A DNA stretch of 64,000 nucleotides from Cystobacter ferrugineus (GTDB lineage: Bacteria > Myxococcota > Myxococcia > Myxococcales > Myxococcaceae): the NCBI RefSeq assembly GCF_001887355.1, contig NZ_MPIN01000001.1, positions 1,507,617 to 1,571,616 on the forward strand, read 5' to 3'. Position 1 is the stretch's first letter. The number at the start of each line of letters is the position of its first letter. The notes below the pieces were generated by a model that saw only the letters and a list, made by a program, of their open reading frames with translations, was not told the origin of the DNA and did no database searches. This document shows positions 1-9,096 of this stretch, one piece after another. The translations under genes were made by a program, and so were the position numbers.

Positions 1-1
1 C

Positions 2-895
2 GCCGACGACTACTTCCCGGCGCTCTACGGCCACACCCGCGACATGGCGGGCGCGAAGGCATTCAACGCCCGGTTGAAGGCGTTCATGCCGGATGACCCC
101 TCCACCCTGACCGCGGTTCCCACCAACCCGGTGGAGCGAGGCCTGGCCGACCTGTGGGCCCGGACGGCCGGCCCCATGTCCCCGAGCTGGCGGAATCTCT
201 TCCGCAAGGCCGTCCAGGACATGACCGAGAGCTGGCTGTGGGAACTCGCCAATCAGATACAGAACCGCATCCCGGATCCGGTCGACTACGTGGAGATGCG
301 CCGGAAGACGTTCGGCGCGGATGTCACCATGAGCCTCTCCCGGCTGTCCCAGGGCAGCGGAATCCCCCCCGAGGTGTTCTACTCCCGGCCGATCCGGGGA
401 CTCGAGAACTCCGTCGCCGACTACGCCTGCCTGACCAACGACATCTTCTCCTATCAGAAGGAGCTCGAGTTCGAGGGCGAGCTCAACAACGGCGTGCTCG
501 TCATCCAGCGCTTCCTGGATCTCGACAAGGCGGGAGCCGTCGAGGTCGTCAACAAGCTGATGACGGCCCGGATGCAGCAGTTCGAACACACCGTCGCCCT
601 CGAACTGCCGGCTCTCGCCGACAACTTCGGCCTGGACGCGAGCGCGCGGGAGAAGCTGCACGGCTACGTCAAGAAGATGCAGCAGTACATGGCCGGAGTG
701 CTCCGTTGGCATCAGGCCGTGGATCGCTACAAGGAATTCGAATTGCGCAACACCCGGAAGCTCGGTCAGCCATCCCTTCGCCCCACCGGCCTGGGGACGT
801 CCGCCGCGCGCATCGCCTCGCTGTTCGGAGGCACCCGGTCTGACGTCGACACACGTGAAAAGAACGCTGTTCTTCAGCTCGAGAGGAAAGGGTAG
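2..895 (+). CDS. Class I terpene synthase, geosmin/germacradienol synthase N-domain type (5' truncated by window edge)
   Basis: The reading frame is open from base 2, so the gene starts outside the window. The first visible residues include DDYFPA, the place of the Asp-rich metal-binding motif (DDHFLE in geosmin synthases). The second metal motif, NDIFSYQKE, lies about 145 residues further on. Family knowledge: these motifs bind Mg2+ and the diphosphate of farnesyl or geranyl diphosphate. The C-terminal stretch RPTGLGTSAAR resembles the end of the N-terminal half of bifunctional geosmin synthase, and the gene stops about 35 residues later, so the second cyclase half is absent. The product could be a germacradienol-type sesquiterpene alcohol or another volatile terpenoid; the sequence does not decide. 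It ends 3 bp before an encapsulin shell gene, which suggests it is the packaged cargo. The upstream part, where a cargo-loading segment would be expected, is not visible. Confidence 0.88.
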   Translation, partial: ADDYFPALYGHTRDMAGAKAFNARLKAFMPDDPSTLTAVPTNPVERGLADLWARTAGPMSPSWRNLFRKAVQDMTESWLWELANQIQNRIPDPVDYVEMRRKTFGADVTMSLSRLSQGSGIPPEVFYSRPIRGLENSVADYACLTNDIFSYQKELEFEGELNNGVLVIQRFLDLDKAGAVEVVNKLMTARMQQFEHTVALELPALADNFGLDASAREKLHGYVKKMQQYMAGVLRWHQAVDRYKEFELRNTRKLGQPSLRPTGLGTSAARIASLFGGTRSDVDTREKNAVLQLERKG

Positions 896-898
896 GTC

Positions 899-2311
899 AT
901 GACGGATCCTGTGAAGCCGGGTAATGGGGAAGAGAAGCAGCAGCTGAGCCTCGCGACGATCGCGGCTCGCCAGCTCACGACGACGACCAAGTCCGTTCCG
1001 CAGATGCAGGGGATTTCGTCCCGGTGGCTGCTCAAGCTGCTGCCGTGGGTGCAGGTCTCGGGCGGCACGTTCCGCCTCAACCGCCGCTTGAGCTACACCG
1101 TGGGCGACGGCCGGGTGACCTTCTTCAGCACGGGCGCGAAGGTCCAGGTCATTCCCCAGGAACTCCAGGAGCTGCCACTGCTGCGCGGCTTCGAGGACAA
1201 CGAGGTGTTGACCGCCCTGGCCAACCGCTTCGAGCAGAGGGAGTTCAAGCCCGGTGAGGTGATCACCGAGGCCGGCAAGGAGGCCGACTCGATCTGCCTC
1301 ATCGCCCACGGCAAGGTGAACAAGATTGGCAAGGGCAAGTACGGTGATGACACCGTGCTCGAGACGCTGGCGGACGGCGACCACTACAGCTACGAGGTGC
1401 TGCTGGAGTCGCAGGACTACTGGCAGTTCACGGCCAGGGCCGTCACCGCCTGCACCGTGCTGATCCTCAAGCAGTCCGACTTCGAGGCGGTGCTCGCCCT
1501 GTCTCCGTCGCTCCAGAAGCACGTCGAGAGATTCAAGGCCCGGCTGAAGAAGAAGGCGGACTCGACGGGCGAGGCCGCCATCGAGCTGTCCGCGGGCCAC
1601 CACGGCGAGCCGACGCTGCCGGGCACCTTCGTCGACTACGAGACCCATCCTCGTGAGTATGAGCTGAGCGTGGCCCAGACCGTGCTCCAGATCCATAGCC
1701 GTGTCGCCGACCTCTTCAACGACCCGATGAACCAGACCGAGCAGCAGTTGCGTCTGACCGTCGAGGCCCTCAAGGAGCGCAAGGAGCACGAACTCATCAA
1801 CAACCGGGAGTTCGGACTGCTGCACAACGCCGATCTCAAGCAGCGCATCCACACCCGCGGCGGGCCTCCGACGCCGGATGACATGGACGAGCTGCTGGCG
1901 ACGGTGTGGAAGGAGCCCTCGTTCTTCCTGGCCCACCCCCGCGCCATCGCCGCGTTCGGCCAGGAGTGCAGCCGCCGGGGAATCTACCCGACCAGCATTG
2001 ACGTGGGCGGCAACATGGTCCCCGCCTGGCGCGGCATCCCCATGTTCACGAGCAACAAGATCCCCATCAGCGAGACACGGACCAGCTCCATCCTCCTGAT
2101 GCGCGTGGGTGAGAAGAACCAGGGCGTCGTCGGCCTGCATCAGGCGGGCATCCCGGACGAGATCGAGCCCAGCTTCAATGTCCGGTTCATGGGCATCAAC
2201 GAGAAGGCGATCATCTCATACCTCGTCAGCACCTACTTCTCCGCGGCCGTGCTGGTCCCCGACGCGCTGGGCATCCTGGAGAGCGTCGAGATCGGCCGCG
2301 CCCACGAGTAG
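899..2311 (+). CDS. Family 2B encapsulin shell protein with cyclic-nucleotide-binding-like domain (copy A)
   Basis: A 470-aa protein of the family 2B encapsulin type: an HK97-fold capsid protein that self-assembles into a protein nanocompartment. A CNB-type domain is inserted at about residues 90-215 ([16 protein letters not shown] to the helix [15 protein letters not shown]). The HK97-like part follows, with segments such as [38 protein letters not shown] and [13 protein letters not shown]. The ATG at 899 is preceded by GAGAGGAAAGGG. In the CNB phosphate-binding cassette the usual FGE-like stretch reads YSYE, so nucleotide binding is doubtful in this copy. The gene follows the terpene cyclase by 3 bp and precedes a paralogous shell gene by 41 bp, implying one transcript. 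Known family 2B cargos include terpene cyclases and polyprenyl transferases. Confidence 0.9.
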   Translation: MTDPVKPGNGEEKQQLSLATIAARQLTTTTKSVPQMQGISSRWLLKLLPWVQVSGGTFRLNRRLSYTVGDGRVTFFSTGAKVQVIPQELQELPLLRGFEDNEVLTALANRFEQREFKPGEVITEAGKEADSICLIAHGKVNKIGKGKYGDDTVLETLADGDHYSYEVLLESQDYWQFTARAVTACTVLILKQSDFEAVLALSPSLQKHVERFKARLKKKADSTGEAAIELSAGHHGEPTLPGTFVDYETHPREYELSVAQTVLQIHSRVADLFNDPMNQTEQQLRLTVEALKERKEHELINNREFGLLHNADLKQRIHTRGGPPTPDDMDELLATVWKEPSFFLAHPRAIAAFGQECSRRGIYPTSIDVGGNMVPAWRGIPMFTSNKIPISETRTSSILLMRVGEKNQGVVGLHQAGIPDEIEPSFNVRFMGINEKAIISYLVSTYFSAAVLVPDALGILESVEIGRAHE

Positions 2312-2352
2312 GCGATTCATCCACAGCTCAGACACGATCCAAGGGACACCTC

Positions 2353-3762
2353 ATGGCGAATACGACGAATCCGGCGGGCGGTGGCGACGCGGAGCAACAG
2401 CAGTTGAGTCTGGCGACGGCCGCTGCCCGCCAGTTGGCGACGACGACCAAGTCACAGCCACAGATGGAGGAAATCACTCCCCGGTGGCTGCTGCGGATAT
2501 TGCCCTGGGTCGAGGTGTCCGGCGTGTATCGCGTCAACCGCCGGTTGACCTATACGGCGGGTGATGACCGCCTCCAGTTCAGCAACATCGGCGCCAAGGT
2601 GCAGATCATTCCCCAGGAGCTGAACAAGCTGCCGCTGCTGCGCGGCTTCGAGGACGTCGACAACCTGGTGGTGGGAACCCTGGCCAACCACTTCGTCCAG
2701 AAGGAGTTCAAGGCCGGTGAGCTCATCGTCGAGGCGGGCCAGCCCGCCGAACACGTGGTCCTGCTCGCCCATGGCAAGGCCCACAAGCTGGGCTTGGGCA
2801 AGTATGGCGATCAAGTCATCCTCGACTCACTGGCCGACGGCGACCACTTCGGGGATGAGGCCGTGGTGGAGTCGAACGACCGGTGGCCCTTCACGGTCAA
2901 GGCCATCACCCCCTGCATCGTGATGATGCTGCCGCAGCGGGTGTTCGAGACGGTGATCAACCAATCCCCCGTCCTGAACGCGCACGTCGAGCGCTACAAG
3001 GCGCGCTTGAAGAAGCCTCAGGACAAGCAGGGGCAGGCAGCCATCGAGCTGTCCGCGGGCCACCACGGCGAGCCGACGCTTCCCCAGACGTTCGTCGACT
3101 ACGAACTCAAGCCCCGCGAGTACGAGCTGAGCGTGGCCCAGACCATTCTCCGGGTGCACACCCGCGTGTCGGATCTGTTCAACGATCCGATGAACCAGGT
3201 GGCGGAGCAGCTCCGGTTGACCGTGGAGGCCATCCGCGAGCGGCAGGAATACGAGATGATCAACAACCGGGAGTTCGGGCTACTGCACAACGCCGACCTC
3301 AAGCAGCGCATCAATCCCCGCAGCGGGCCTCCCACTCCGGACGATCTGGACGAGCTGATCAGCCGGCGCAGGAAGTCTCGCTTCCTCCTGGCCCACCCGC
3401 GCACCATCGCCGCGTTCAGCCAGGAGTGCAACCGCCGTGGCATCTACCCGACGTGTGTCGAGGTGCAGGGCAGACCGGTCATCGGCTGGCGCGGTGTTCC
3501 CCTCCTGCCCTGCGACAAGATTCCCATCACCAAGGAGCGCACCAGCTCCATCATCGTGATGCGCACGGGAGTGGACGATCAAGGCGTCGTCGGCCTGCAC
3601 CAGACCGGCATCCCGGACGAGCTCCAACCCAGCCTCTCGGCCCGGCGCATGGAGGTCAACGACAAGGCCATCACGTCCTATCTCGTCAGCGCCTACTACT
3701 CGGTGGCGCCCCTCGTCCCCGACGCGCTCGGAGTGCTCGAGAACGTCCAGCTCGGGCGCTGA
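2353..3762 (+). CDS. Family 2B encapsulin shell protein with cyclic-nucleotide-binding-like domain (copy B)
   Basis: A 469-aa paralogue of the preceding gene, collinear over its whole length ([39 protein letters not shown] and [13 protein letters not shown] are shared). The CNB segment keeps a more canonical cassette, [12 protein letters not shown], where copy A has [12 protein letters not shown]. The shell loop [16 protein letters not shown] of copy A is [14 protein letters not shown] here, a two-residue shorter and more basic version. Its position 41 bp downstream of copy A, with an AAGGGAC ribosome site before the ATG, indicates co-expression. The two proteins could form one mixed two-component shell or two separate shells. 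A hairpin terminator follows the stop codon. Confidence 0.9.
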   Translation: MANTTNPAGGGDAEQQQLSLATAAARQLATTTKSQPQMEEITPRWLLRILPWVEVSGVYRVNRRLTYTAGDDRLQFSNIGAKVQIIPQELNKLPLLRGFEDVDNLVVGTLANHFVQKEFKAGELIVEAGQPAEHVVLLAHGKAHKLGLGKYGDQVILDSLADGDHFGDEAVVESNDRWPFTVKAITPCIVMMLPQRVFETVINQSPVLNAHVERYKARLKKPQDKQGQAAIELSAGHHGEPTLPQTFVDYELKPREYELSVAQTILRVHTRVSDLFNDPMNQVAEQLRLTVEAIRERQEYEMINNREFGLLHNADLKQRINPRSGPPTPDDLDELISRRRKSRFLLAHPRTIAAFSQECNRRGIYPTCVEVQGRPVIGWRGVPLLPCDKIPITKERTSSIIVMRTGVDDQGVVGLHQTGIPDELQPSLSARRMEVNDKAITSYLVSAYYSVAPLVPDALGVLENVQLGR

Positions 3763-3775
3763 ATTCTCCCGTCGA

Positions 3776-3802
3776 GCGGACGCGGGAATCCCCCGCGTCC
3801 GC
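3776..3802 (+). terminator. GC-rich hairpin after the encapsulin operon
   Basis: A perfect 11-bp stem (GCGGACGCGGG pairing with CCCGCGTCCGC) around a 5-nt loop lies 14 bp after the shell B stop codon, between convergent genes. No T-tract follows, so it may act as an RNA-end stabiliser or a factor-assisted terminator for either direction. Confidence 0.55.
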
Positions 3803-3829
3803 CCCCCGCCCTCGTTCCGGGCGCGTCCC

Positions 3830-4447
3830 TCACCTCCGCCGGTCGGGCGCCATCGCGCCCGCGAGGAGCAGGTCGACCAACTGAACGAGAAAGCCCTCGT
3901 CGATCTCCTGGCGCTCCATGAAGAGCCGATGCTGGAGCGCACCCGCGAGGGTTTTGAAGATCAGCACGCAGTCGAAGCCTGGCGCGAACTCGCCCCGTGC
4001 CTTCGCGGCCTCGATGACCGGCAGCGGTAAGGCATCCATCGATTCACGCAACTGCTGGGCGATGTCCGTGAACTCCGGGTTGCGCTCCTCGGCGATGAGG
4101 ATGCGCCGGAGCGCCTGCCCTTGCGCTGAACCCATGACCTCGGCCATGTGGCGCCCCGTCTCCAGCAGATCACCCCGGAGCGAGCCCGTGTTCGGCGGAA
4201 CGATCCGCTCGGCGGTGACCGACCGGAGCGCCGCCGCCACCAGCTCCTGCTTCGTCGGCCAGCGCCGGTAGATGGTGGTCTTGTTGACCCCGGCACGCGC
4301 GGCCACGTCCTCGATCCGCAGAGCACCGTAGCCCACGGAGGCAAGCTCCTCGAGCGTGGCCTCGAGAATGCCTCGCACCACGGGTTCCCCGCGCACGAGA
4401 ATTCGCTTTTTGCAAGCTTTTCGTTTTGCTCCCACTTGACCGCTCAC
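3830..4447 (-). CDS. TetR/AcrR-family transcriptional regulator
   Basis: About 205 aa from a GTG at 4447; a second in-frame GTG at 4435 is equally possible. The N-terminal helix-turn-helix reads LRIEDVAARAGVNKTTIYRR, the classic TetR DNA-binding helix ending in TTIYRRW. The ligand-binding part resembles TetR_C domains (RGDLLETGRHMAEVM, LPLPVIEAAKARGEFAPG). A longer reading frame upstream is rejected because it would run through the palindromic operators at 4509-4575. The gene is divergent from the glycosyltransferase/exporter/UDP-glucose dehydrogenase operon. By family behaviour it should repress that operon and itself until a small hydrophobic ligand binds, plausibly the exported or glycosylated compound. 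Confidence 0.88.
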   Translation of the reverse strand: MSGQVGAKRKACKKRILVRGEPVVRGILEATLEELASVGYGALRIEDVAARAGVNKTTIYRRWPTKQELVAAALRSVTAERIVPPNTGSLRGDLLETGRHMAEVMGSAQGQALRRILIAEERNPEFTDIAQQLRESMDALPLPVIEAAKARGEFAPGFDCVLIFKTLAGALQHRLFMERQEIDEGFLVQLVDLLLAGAMAPDRRR

Positions 4448-4508
4448 TCGGTGACCACTGCACCACACCGCTCCACCTTCGGCAACCCTGGTTTCCAAGA
4501 GGTTGAGA

Positions 4509-4531
4509 CATCGCAACTTCGAGTTGCGATG
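4509..4531. promoter_or_regulatory. Candidate TetR operator O1 (perfect palindrome)
   Basis: A perfect inverted repeat with 10-bp arms CATCGCAACT and AGTTGCGATG and a 3-bp centre lies between the divergent regulator and the glycosyltransferase. Size and position are typical of a TetR dimer site. Its right arm overlaps the proposed -35 element. Confidence 0.75.
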
Positions 4532-4552
4532 CATCAGTGGGGAGTCTATATC
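4524..4552 (+). promoter_or_regulatory. Candidate promoter of the glycosyltransferase operon
   Basis: TTGCGA at 4524-4529 and TATATC at 4547-4552 are separated by 17 bp and could be -35 and -10 elements read towards the glycosyltransferase. The -35 lies inside operator O1 and the expected start site lies in operator O2, an arrangement suited to repression. Motif match only. Confidence 0.4.
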
Positions 4553-4575
4553 CATCGCAACTGGAAGTTGCGGTT
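4553..4575. promoter_or_regulatory. Candidate TetR operator O2 (imperfect palindrome)
   Basis: A second copy of the site: CATCGCAACT, three bases, AGTTGCGGTT. The inner CGCAACT/AGTTGCG arms are intact and the outer right arm is degenerate. Its centre is 44 bp from that of O1, close to four helical turns, so two dimers would sit on the same DNA face. Confidence 0.68.
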
Positions 4576-4629
4576 TATCGCGTGCAACGCGCGATTCATC
4601 CCTCCCCCTGATTCCAAGACGGAACGAGC

Positions 4630-5940
4630 ATGACCTCGACGACTGATGCTTCCCGAAAGCCCGCGACATTCCTGCTGACGAGCACGACCGCGCCAGGACA
4701 CTTCCTGCGTGTTCTCGACCTCGCACAGCAGCTCACCTCCCGGGGCCACCGGGTGCTGTTCAAGGCGAAGGCCACCATGGCGGCCGAGGTGAAGGCTGCT
4801 GGAGCCGAGCACCTGCCCTACGAGCACGTGCTCGATATCCAGGACCTCGGGACGCTCTTCCCGCACGCCAGCCTGCCGGCCTGGATGCCGACGATTCCGT
4901 TCGGCTTCGCGCACGTCCGCCGCCTCGTCATAGCGAACAACGTCCAGCTCGCGATGGAGCTCGAGCCCGTCCTGCGGCGGGAGCAGGTGGACTGCGTGGT
5001 CTACGACTTCTTCGAGGTGGGCGCGGCCTGGGCCGCGGAGCGCGTCGGCATCCCCTTCGTGAGCGCCGGAAACATGGGCACCACCCTCACCCGGGACGAG
5101 TTGCCACTGATGTTCAACGTGTTGCCGAAGATGCGGCACTTCAGCCGGATCCCCGCGCTGGCGCACGGGTTGCTCGGCCAGCTTCTCTCCCTGCGTGAAC
5201 CCCGGGAGAAGCTCGGCCTGCCCCCCTACAAGGGCCGGACGGCGGAGCTGGTCCAGGGGATGATCTCCCCCCGGCTCCACATCATCATGAGCCACCAGGG
5301 CCTGGCCGGCGACATCCCGCTGCGAGACCGTCAGCTCTTCGTCGGGCCCACGACGTTCAACGTGCCCGCCAAGGGTCAGCAGCCGAGGGAGGCGCCGCGC
5401 GTGGCGCCCGGCACGGTGGTCATCAGCACGACGACGACGCCCGGGGACAACGGCCTGTTCCGGCGCGTGCTGGAGGCCGTCGCGCCGATGAACGTCCCCG
5501 TGCTCGCCACGTCCGCGGGCGCCCAGGACATCCCCGCCGGGCTCGGTTCCCACATCCGCATCGAGCGCTACGTCCCTCACGACGACGTGTTCCCCCAGGC
5601 CCATGCGCTCGTCACCCACGGTGGCTGGGGCACGGTGGGGCGCGCCCTGACCTACGGGCTGCCCATGCTGGTCATCCCCCTGTTCGGCGACCAGCCGTTG
5701 AACGCGTCGCTGGTGGAGCGCGCGGGGCTCGGGCGCTACCTGCCCCTGGACAAGGCGACACCCGAGACGATCCGCGCCGAGCTCCAGAAGCTCCTGGCGG
5801 ACGAGGGCATCCGCAACCGCATGCGGAAGATCTCCGCGGAGATCAGGCAACTCAAGAGCGAGCAGGTCGCCGCCCAGGCGCTCGAGAAGATCGCCTTCGA
5901 GGGGAAGGTGGACGCCAGGGCCCGCGCCAACGCGGCCTAG
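4630..5940 (+). CDS. MGT/UGT-like (GT1 family) glycosyltransferase
   Basis: A 436-aa GT-B glycosyltransferase. The N-terminal acceptor domain starts with LLTSTTAPGHFLRVLDLAQQ, the usual GHxxP-like glycine/histidine start where the His is the likely base. The C-terminal donor domain carries the GT1 signature as THGGWGTVGRAL, then PLFGDQPLNA, where the DQ pair contacts the sugar. GT1 enzymes move a sugar from a UDP- or dTDP-sugar to a small lipophilic acceptor (macrolide, flavonoid, xenobiotic). It is the first gene of an operon with an exporter and UDP-glucose dehydrogenase, so UDP-glucuronate is a reasonable donor guess. The acceptor cannot be read from sequence. The gene lies behind a two-operator promoter. 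Confidence 0.88.
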   Translation: MTSTTDASRKPATFLLTSTTAPGHFLRVLDLAQQLTSRGHRVLFKAKATMAAEVKAAGAEHLPYEHVLDIQDLGTLFPHASLPAWMPTIPFGFAHVRRLVIANNVQLAMELEPVLRREQVDCVVYDFFEVGAAWAAERVGIPFVSAGNMGTTLTRDELPLMFNVLPKMRHFSRIPALAHGLLGQLLSLREPREKLGLPPYKGRTAELVQGMISPRLHIIMSHQGLAGDIPLRDRQLFVGPTTFNVPAKGQQPREAPRVAPGTVVISTTTTPGDNGLFRRVLEAVAPMNVPVLATSAGAQDIPAGLGSHIRIERYVPHDDVFPQAHALVTHGGWGTVGRALTYGLPMLVIPLFGDQPLNASLVERAGLGRYLPLDKATPETIRAELQKLLADEGIRNRMRKISAEIRQLKSEQVAAQALEKIAFEGKVDARARANAA

Positions 5941-5971
5941 CGCCCCCCATCCCTCCCTGGACACATCACCC

Positions 5972-7711
5972 ATGAGCACCCTGACCGCCACCTCCCCCGC
6001 GGCGATGCCCGGCGAGCGCATCGACTACGCGAGTACACTCACCCCACGCACCAAGGCGCTCGTCCTGGCCGGCGTGATGCTGGCCCTGTTCCTGGCCGCG
6101 CTCGATCAGACGATCGTCTCCACGGCCCTGCCGCGCATCGTCTCCGAACTCCACGGCATGGAGTTCTTCGCGTGGACCTCGACGTCCTACCTGCTCGCCA
6201 GCACCACCCTGATACCCATCTACGGCAAGCTCTCGGACAGCCTCGGCCGGAAGACCGTCATCCTCGCGGGCATCGCCATCTTCCTCGTGGGCTCGGTGCT
6301 GTGCGGCCTGGCCGACTCCATGCTCGCGCTGGTGGTGTACCGGGGCATCCAGGGCATGGGAGCGGCGGCCATCACCTCCACCGCCTTCGCCGTCCCGGCG
6401 GACCTGTTCGTTCCCTCCGAGCGGGCCCGCTACCAGGGCATCTTCGGCACGGTGTTCGCCGTGTCCAGCATCGTCGGCCCGCTGCTCGGGGGCACGCTCA
6501 CCGACACGGTGGGCTGGCGCTGGGTGTTCTTCATCAACCTGCCGCTCGGCGCCATCGCGGTCGCGTTCATCTGGACCAAGATGCCGCGCCTGCACAGTGG
6601 CGTGACCAGCAAGGTGGACTGGCTCGGCGCCCTGCTGCTCGTCGTCGCGACGGTGCCCTTCCTGCTCACGCTCCGGGGGGATCGCCCGCTCGCGGCGTGG
6701 CTGTCACCCGAGGTGCTCGGGATGCTCGCCGTGTCGCTCGTGGGGCTCGTGTTGTTCGTCCTCGTGGAGCGGCGCACCCCGCATGCCATCATCCCGTTCA
6801 CGCTGTTCCGCAACCCCGTCTTCTCGCTGGTGAGCCTGACGTCGGTGTGCAACGGCGCGGCGTTCTTCTCCGCCCTGCTCTTCCTGTCGGTCCTCGCCGT
6901 CAATGGACTGGGGGCCACGGCGAGGGAGGCGGGCATCGCGATGATACCGCTCACCGCCGCCGTGGTGCCGACGTCGCTCGTGACGGCGCGCTGGGTGAGC
7001 CGCACGGGACGCTACAAGGTGGTCATCGTGAGCGGCTTCGTGTTGATGTGCCTGAGCCTGTTCCTGCTCAGCCGGCTCACCGCGGAGAGCACCCTCTGGG
7101 ACATCGGCGTGTGCACCTTCATCTTCGGCTGCGGCATGGGCCCCCTGCAGCCGATGCTCACCCTGTCCGTCCAGAACGCCGTGGCCCCCCACCAGGTGGG
7201 CACCGCCACGGCGGGACGGCAGTTCTTCCAGCAGCTCGGTCAGGCCATGGGCAGCGCCGTCTTCGGCCTCATCCTCACCGCCTCGGTGACGCATTCGCTC
7301 ACGGACTCGCTCCGGCCCGTGCGTGAGCAGGTCCCCGCGGCCATGCAGCAGCGGTTCGATACCTGGTTCGACGCGGAGCGCATCCGCAAGGGCGGCGGCA
7401 CACAGGAGGGCGCCAGCCAGGACCAGGGCCCGGCGGGTGGGGGCCTCACGGCCGAAGTGAAGGCCCACTACGACGCCCTCCGGCGGGAGCCCGGCGCCGA
7501 CCAGGCGGCGCTCGCGCGGGAGGAAGCCCAGGTGCTCGAGGCCAGCCACGCGGGAGAGCGCGCGGTCCGCGTCTCGTTCGCCAAGGCCGTGACCCACGTC
7601 TTCGACTGGTCGCTGCTCGTGGGCGTGTTCGCGCTGCTGCTCGCCTTGTTCACCCGGGAGATTCCCCTGCGCAAGACGAACCGTCCCGAGACTCCGCTGG
7701 CGAGCGAATAG
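5972..7711 (+). CDS. DHA2-family (EmrB/QacA-like) MFS exporter, 14 TM
   Basis: A 579-aa inner-membrane protein. TM1 contains LDQTIVSTALPRIVSEL, the DHA2 signature, and the next helices carry the loop GKLSDSLGRKTVILAG, the MFS motif A. About 14 hydrophobic segments can be counted, with a charged hydrophilic loop at roughly residues 450-530 before the last helix. This family uses proton exchange to expel lipophilic drugs or secondary metabolites. It starts 31 bp after the glycosyltransferase and shares its TetR-controlled promoter, so it probably exports the glycosylated compound or its parent. Confidence 0.9.
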   Translation: MSTLTATSPAAMPGERIDYASTLTPRTKALVLAGVMLALFLAALDQTIVSTALPRIVSELHGMEFFAWTSTSYLLASTTLIPIYGKLSDSLGRKTVILAGIAIFLVGSVLCGLADSMLALVVYRGIQGMGAAAITSTAFAVPADLFVPSERARYQGIFGTVFAVSSIVGPLLGGTLTDTVGWRWVFFINLPLGAIAVAFIWTKMPRLHSGVTSKVDWLGALLLVVATVPFLLTLRGDRPLAAWLSPEVLGMLAVSLVGLVLFVLVERRTPHAIIPFTLFRNPVFSLVSLTSVCNGAAFFSALLFLSVLAVNGLGATAREAGIAMIPLTAAVVPTSLVTARWVSRTGRYKVVIVSGFVLMCLSLFLLSRLTAESTLWDIGVCTFIFGCGMGPLQPMLTLSVQNAVAPHQVGTATAGRQFFQQLGQAMGSAVFGLILTASVTHSLTDSLRPVREQVPAAMQQRFDTWFDAERIRKGGGTQEGASQDQGPAGGGLTAEVKAHYDALRREPGADQAALAREEAQVLEASHAGERAVRVSFAKAVTHVFDWSLLVGVFALLLALFTREIPLRKTNRPETPLASE

Positions 7712-7782
7712 CGCCGCGCCACCTCTTCAACCCCCACGCGCTGACGGGAAGCCGCCACGCGCTCAGCAGTGAAGGAAGTCAT

Positions 7783-9084
7783 ATGAAACTCACAGTCATT
7801 GGAACGGGTTATGTCGGTCTCGTGGCCGGCGTGGGGTTCGCCGACGTCGGCAACGACGTCGCCTGCGTCGACGTGGATGCGTCCAAGATCGCGCGCCTGG
7901 AGCGCGGCGAGGTCCCCATCTACGAGCCGGGGCTCGACACCCTCATCGCCTCCAACGTCAAGGCCGGGCGCCTGACCTTCTCGACGGACATCGCCGCGGC
8001 GATTCGCGCCGCCGAGGTCGTCATCATCGCCGTGGGCACGCCACCCCGAGCGGATGGCTCCGCGGATTTGTCCGCCGTCTTCGCGGTCGCCGAGACGATC
8101 GGCCAGAACATGAATGGCTTCAAGGTGGTGGTCACCAAGAGCACCGTGCCCGTGGGCACCGCCGACCGCATCGAGCAGATCATCGGCCGCTACACGGATC
8201 AGCTCTTCGGCGTCGCGTCCAACCCCGAGTTCCTCAAGGAGGGGGCGGCGATCAACGACTTCATGAAGCCCGACCGCGTGGTGATTGGCTCGAACAGCGC
8301 GCGCGCGCTCGAGGTGCTGCGCACGCTGTACACCCCGCTCGTGCGCACCAGCGACGGCCTCCACACGATGGACGCGCGCTCGGCCGAGCTGACCAAGTAC
8401 GCGGCCAACGCCATGCTCGCCACGCGCATCTCGTTCATGAACGACCTGGCCGTGCTCAGCGAGAAGCTGGGCGCGGACATCGAGCAGGTGCGCAAGGCCG
8501 TGGGCGCGGATCCCCGCGTGGGACCCAAGTTCCTGTACCCGGGCGCGGGCTTCGGCGGCTCGTGCTTCCCCAAGGACATCGCGGCGCTGCAGCACATCGC
8601 CAAGGGCGTGGGGCACGAGCTCGAGGTGGTGCGCGCGGTCGAGTCCGTGAACCACCGGCAGAAGCGGCTGCTGTTCGAGAAGCTCCGCCGCCACCTGGAC
8701 GGCGAGCTCAAGGGCCGGACGGTGGCGGTGTGGGGGCTCGCCTTCAAGCCCAAGACGGACGACATCCGCGAGTCCCCCGCGCTCGTGCTCATCCACGATC
8801 TGCTCGAGGCCGGCGCCCGGGTGCGCGCGCATGATCCGGTGGCCATGGACAACGTGCGCGCGCAGCTCGGCGAGCGCATCACGTACTGCAAGGACATGTA
8901 CGAGGCCGCCGAGGGCGCCGACGCCGCCGTGCTCGTCACCGAGTGGCAGGACTACCGGCAGCCGGACTTCGCCCGCCTCAAGGGCCTCATGCGCGCCCCC
9001 GTGCTGCTCGACGGCCGCAACATCTGGGAGCCCCAGGAGCCGCGCTCCTTCGGCTTCTGGTACAGCGCCATCGGGCGGCCGTAG
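7783..9084 (+). CDS. ugd: UDP-glucose 6-dehydrogenase
   Basis: A 433-aa enzyme oxidising UDP-glucose to UDP-glucuronate with two NAD+. The N-terminal Rossmann fold begins MKLTVIGTGYVGLVAG. The catalytic cysteine lies in GFGGSCFPKDI at Cys261. Other family features are the STVPVGT and NPEFLKEG segments and the C-terminal WGLAFKPKTDDIRESPA motif. It follows the exporter by 71 bp on the same strand, so it is probably the third gene of the TetR-controlled unit and would supply donor sugar to the glycosyltransferase. It could equally serve capsule or exopolysaccharide synthesis. Confidence 0.93.
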   Translation: MKLTVIGTGYVGLVAGVGFADVGNDVACVDVDASKIARLERGEVPIYEPGLDTLIASNVKAGRLTFSTDIAAAIRAAEVVIIAVGTPPRADGSADLSAVFAVAETIGQNMNGFKVVVTKSTVPVGTADRIEQIIGRYTDQLFGVASNPEFLKEGAAINDFMKPDRVVIGSNSARALEVLRTLYTPLVRTSDGLHTMDARSAELTKYAANAMLATRISFMNDLAVLSEKLGADIEQVRKAVGADPRVGPKFLYPGAGFGGSCFPKDIAALQHIAKGVGHELEVVRAVESVNHRQKRLLFEKLRRHLDGELKGRTVAVWGLAFKPKTDDIRESPALVLIHDLLEAGARVRAHDPVAMDNVRAQLGERITYCKDMYEAAEGADAAVLVTEWQDYRQPDFARLKGLMRAPVLLDGRNIWEPQEPRSFGFWYSAIGRP

Positions 9085-9096
9085 CCACGGGACACG

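Noticed and set aside
4448-4726. Longer N-terminus for the TetR regulator
   Set aside because: It would extend through both palindromic operators and into the divergent gene; the HTH domain starts normally without it.
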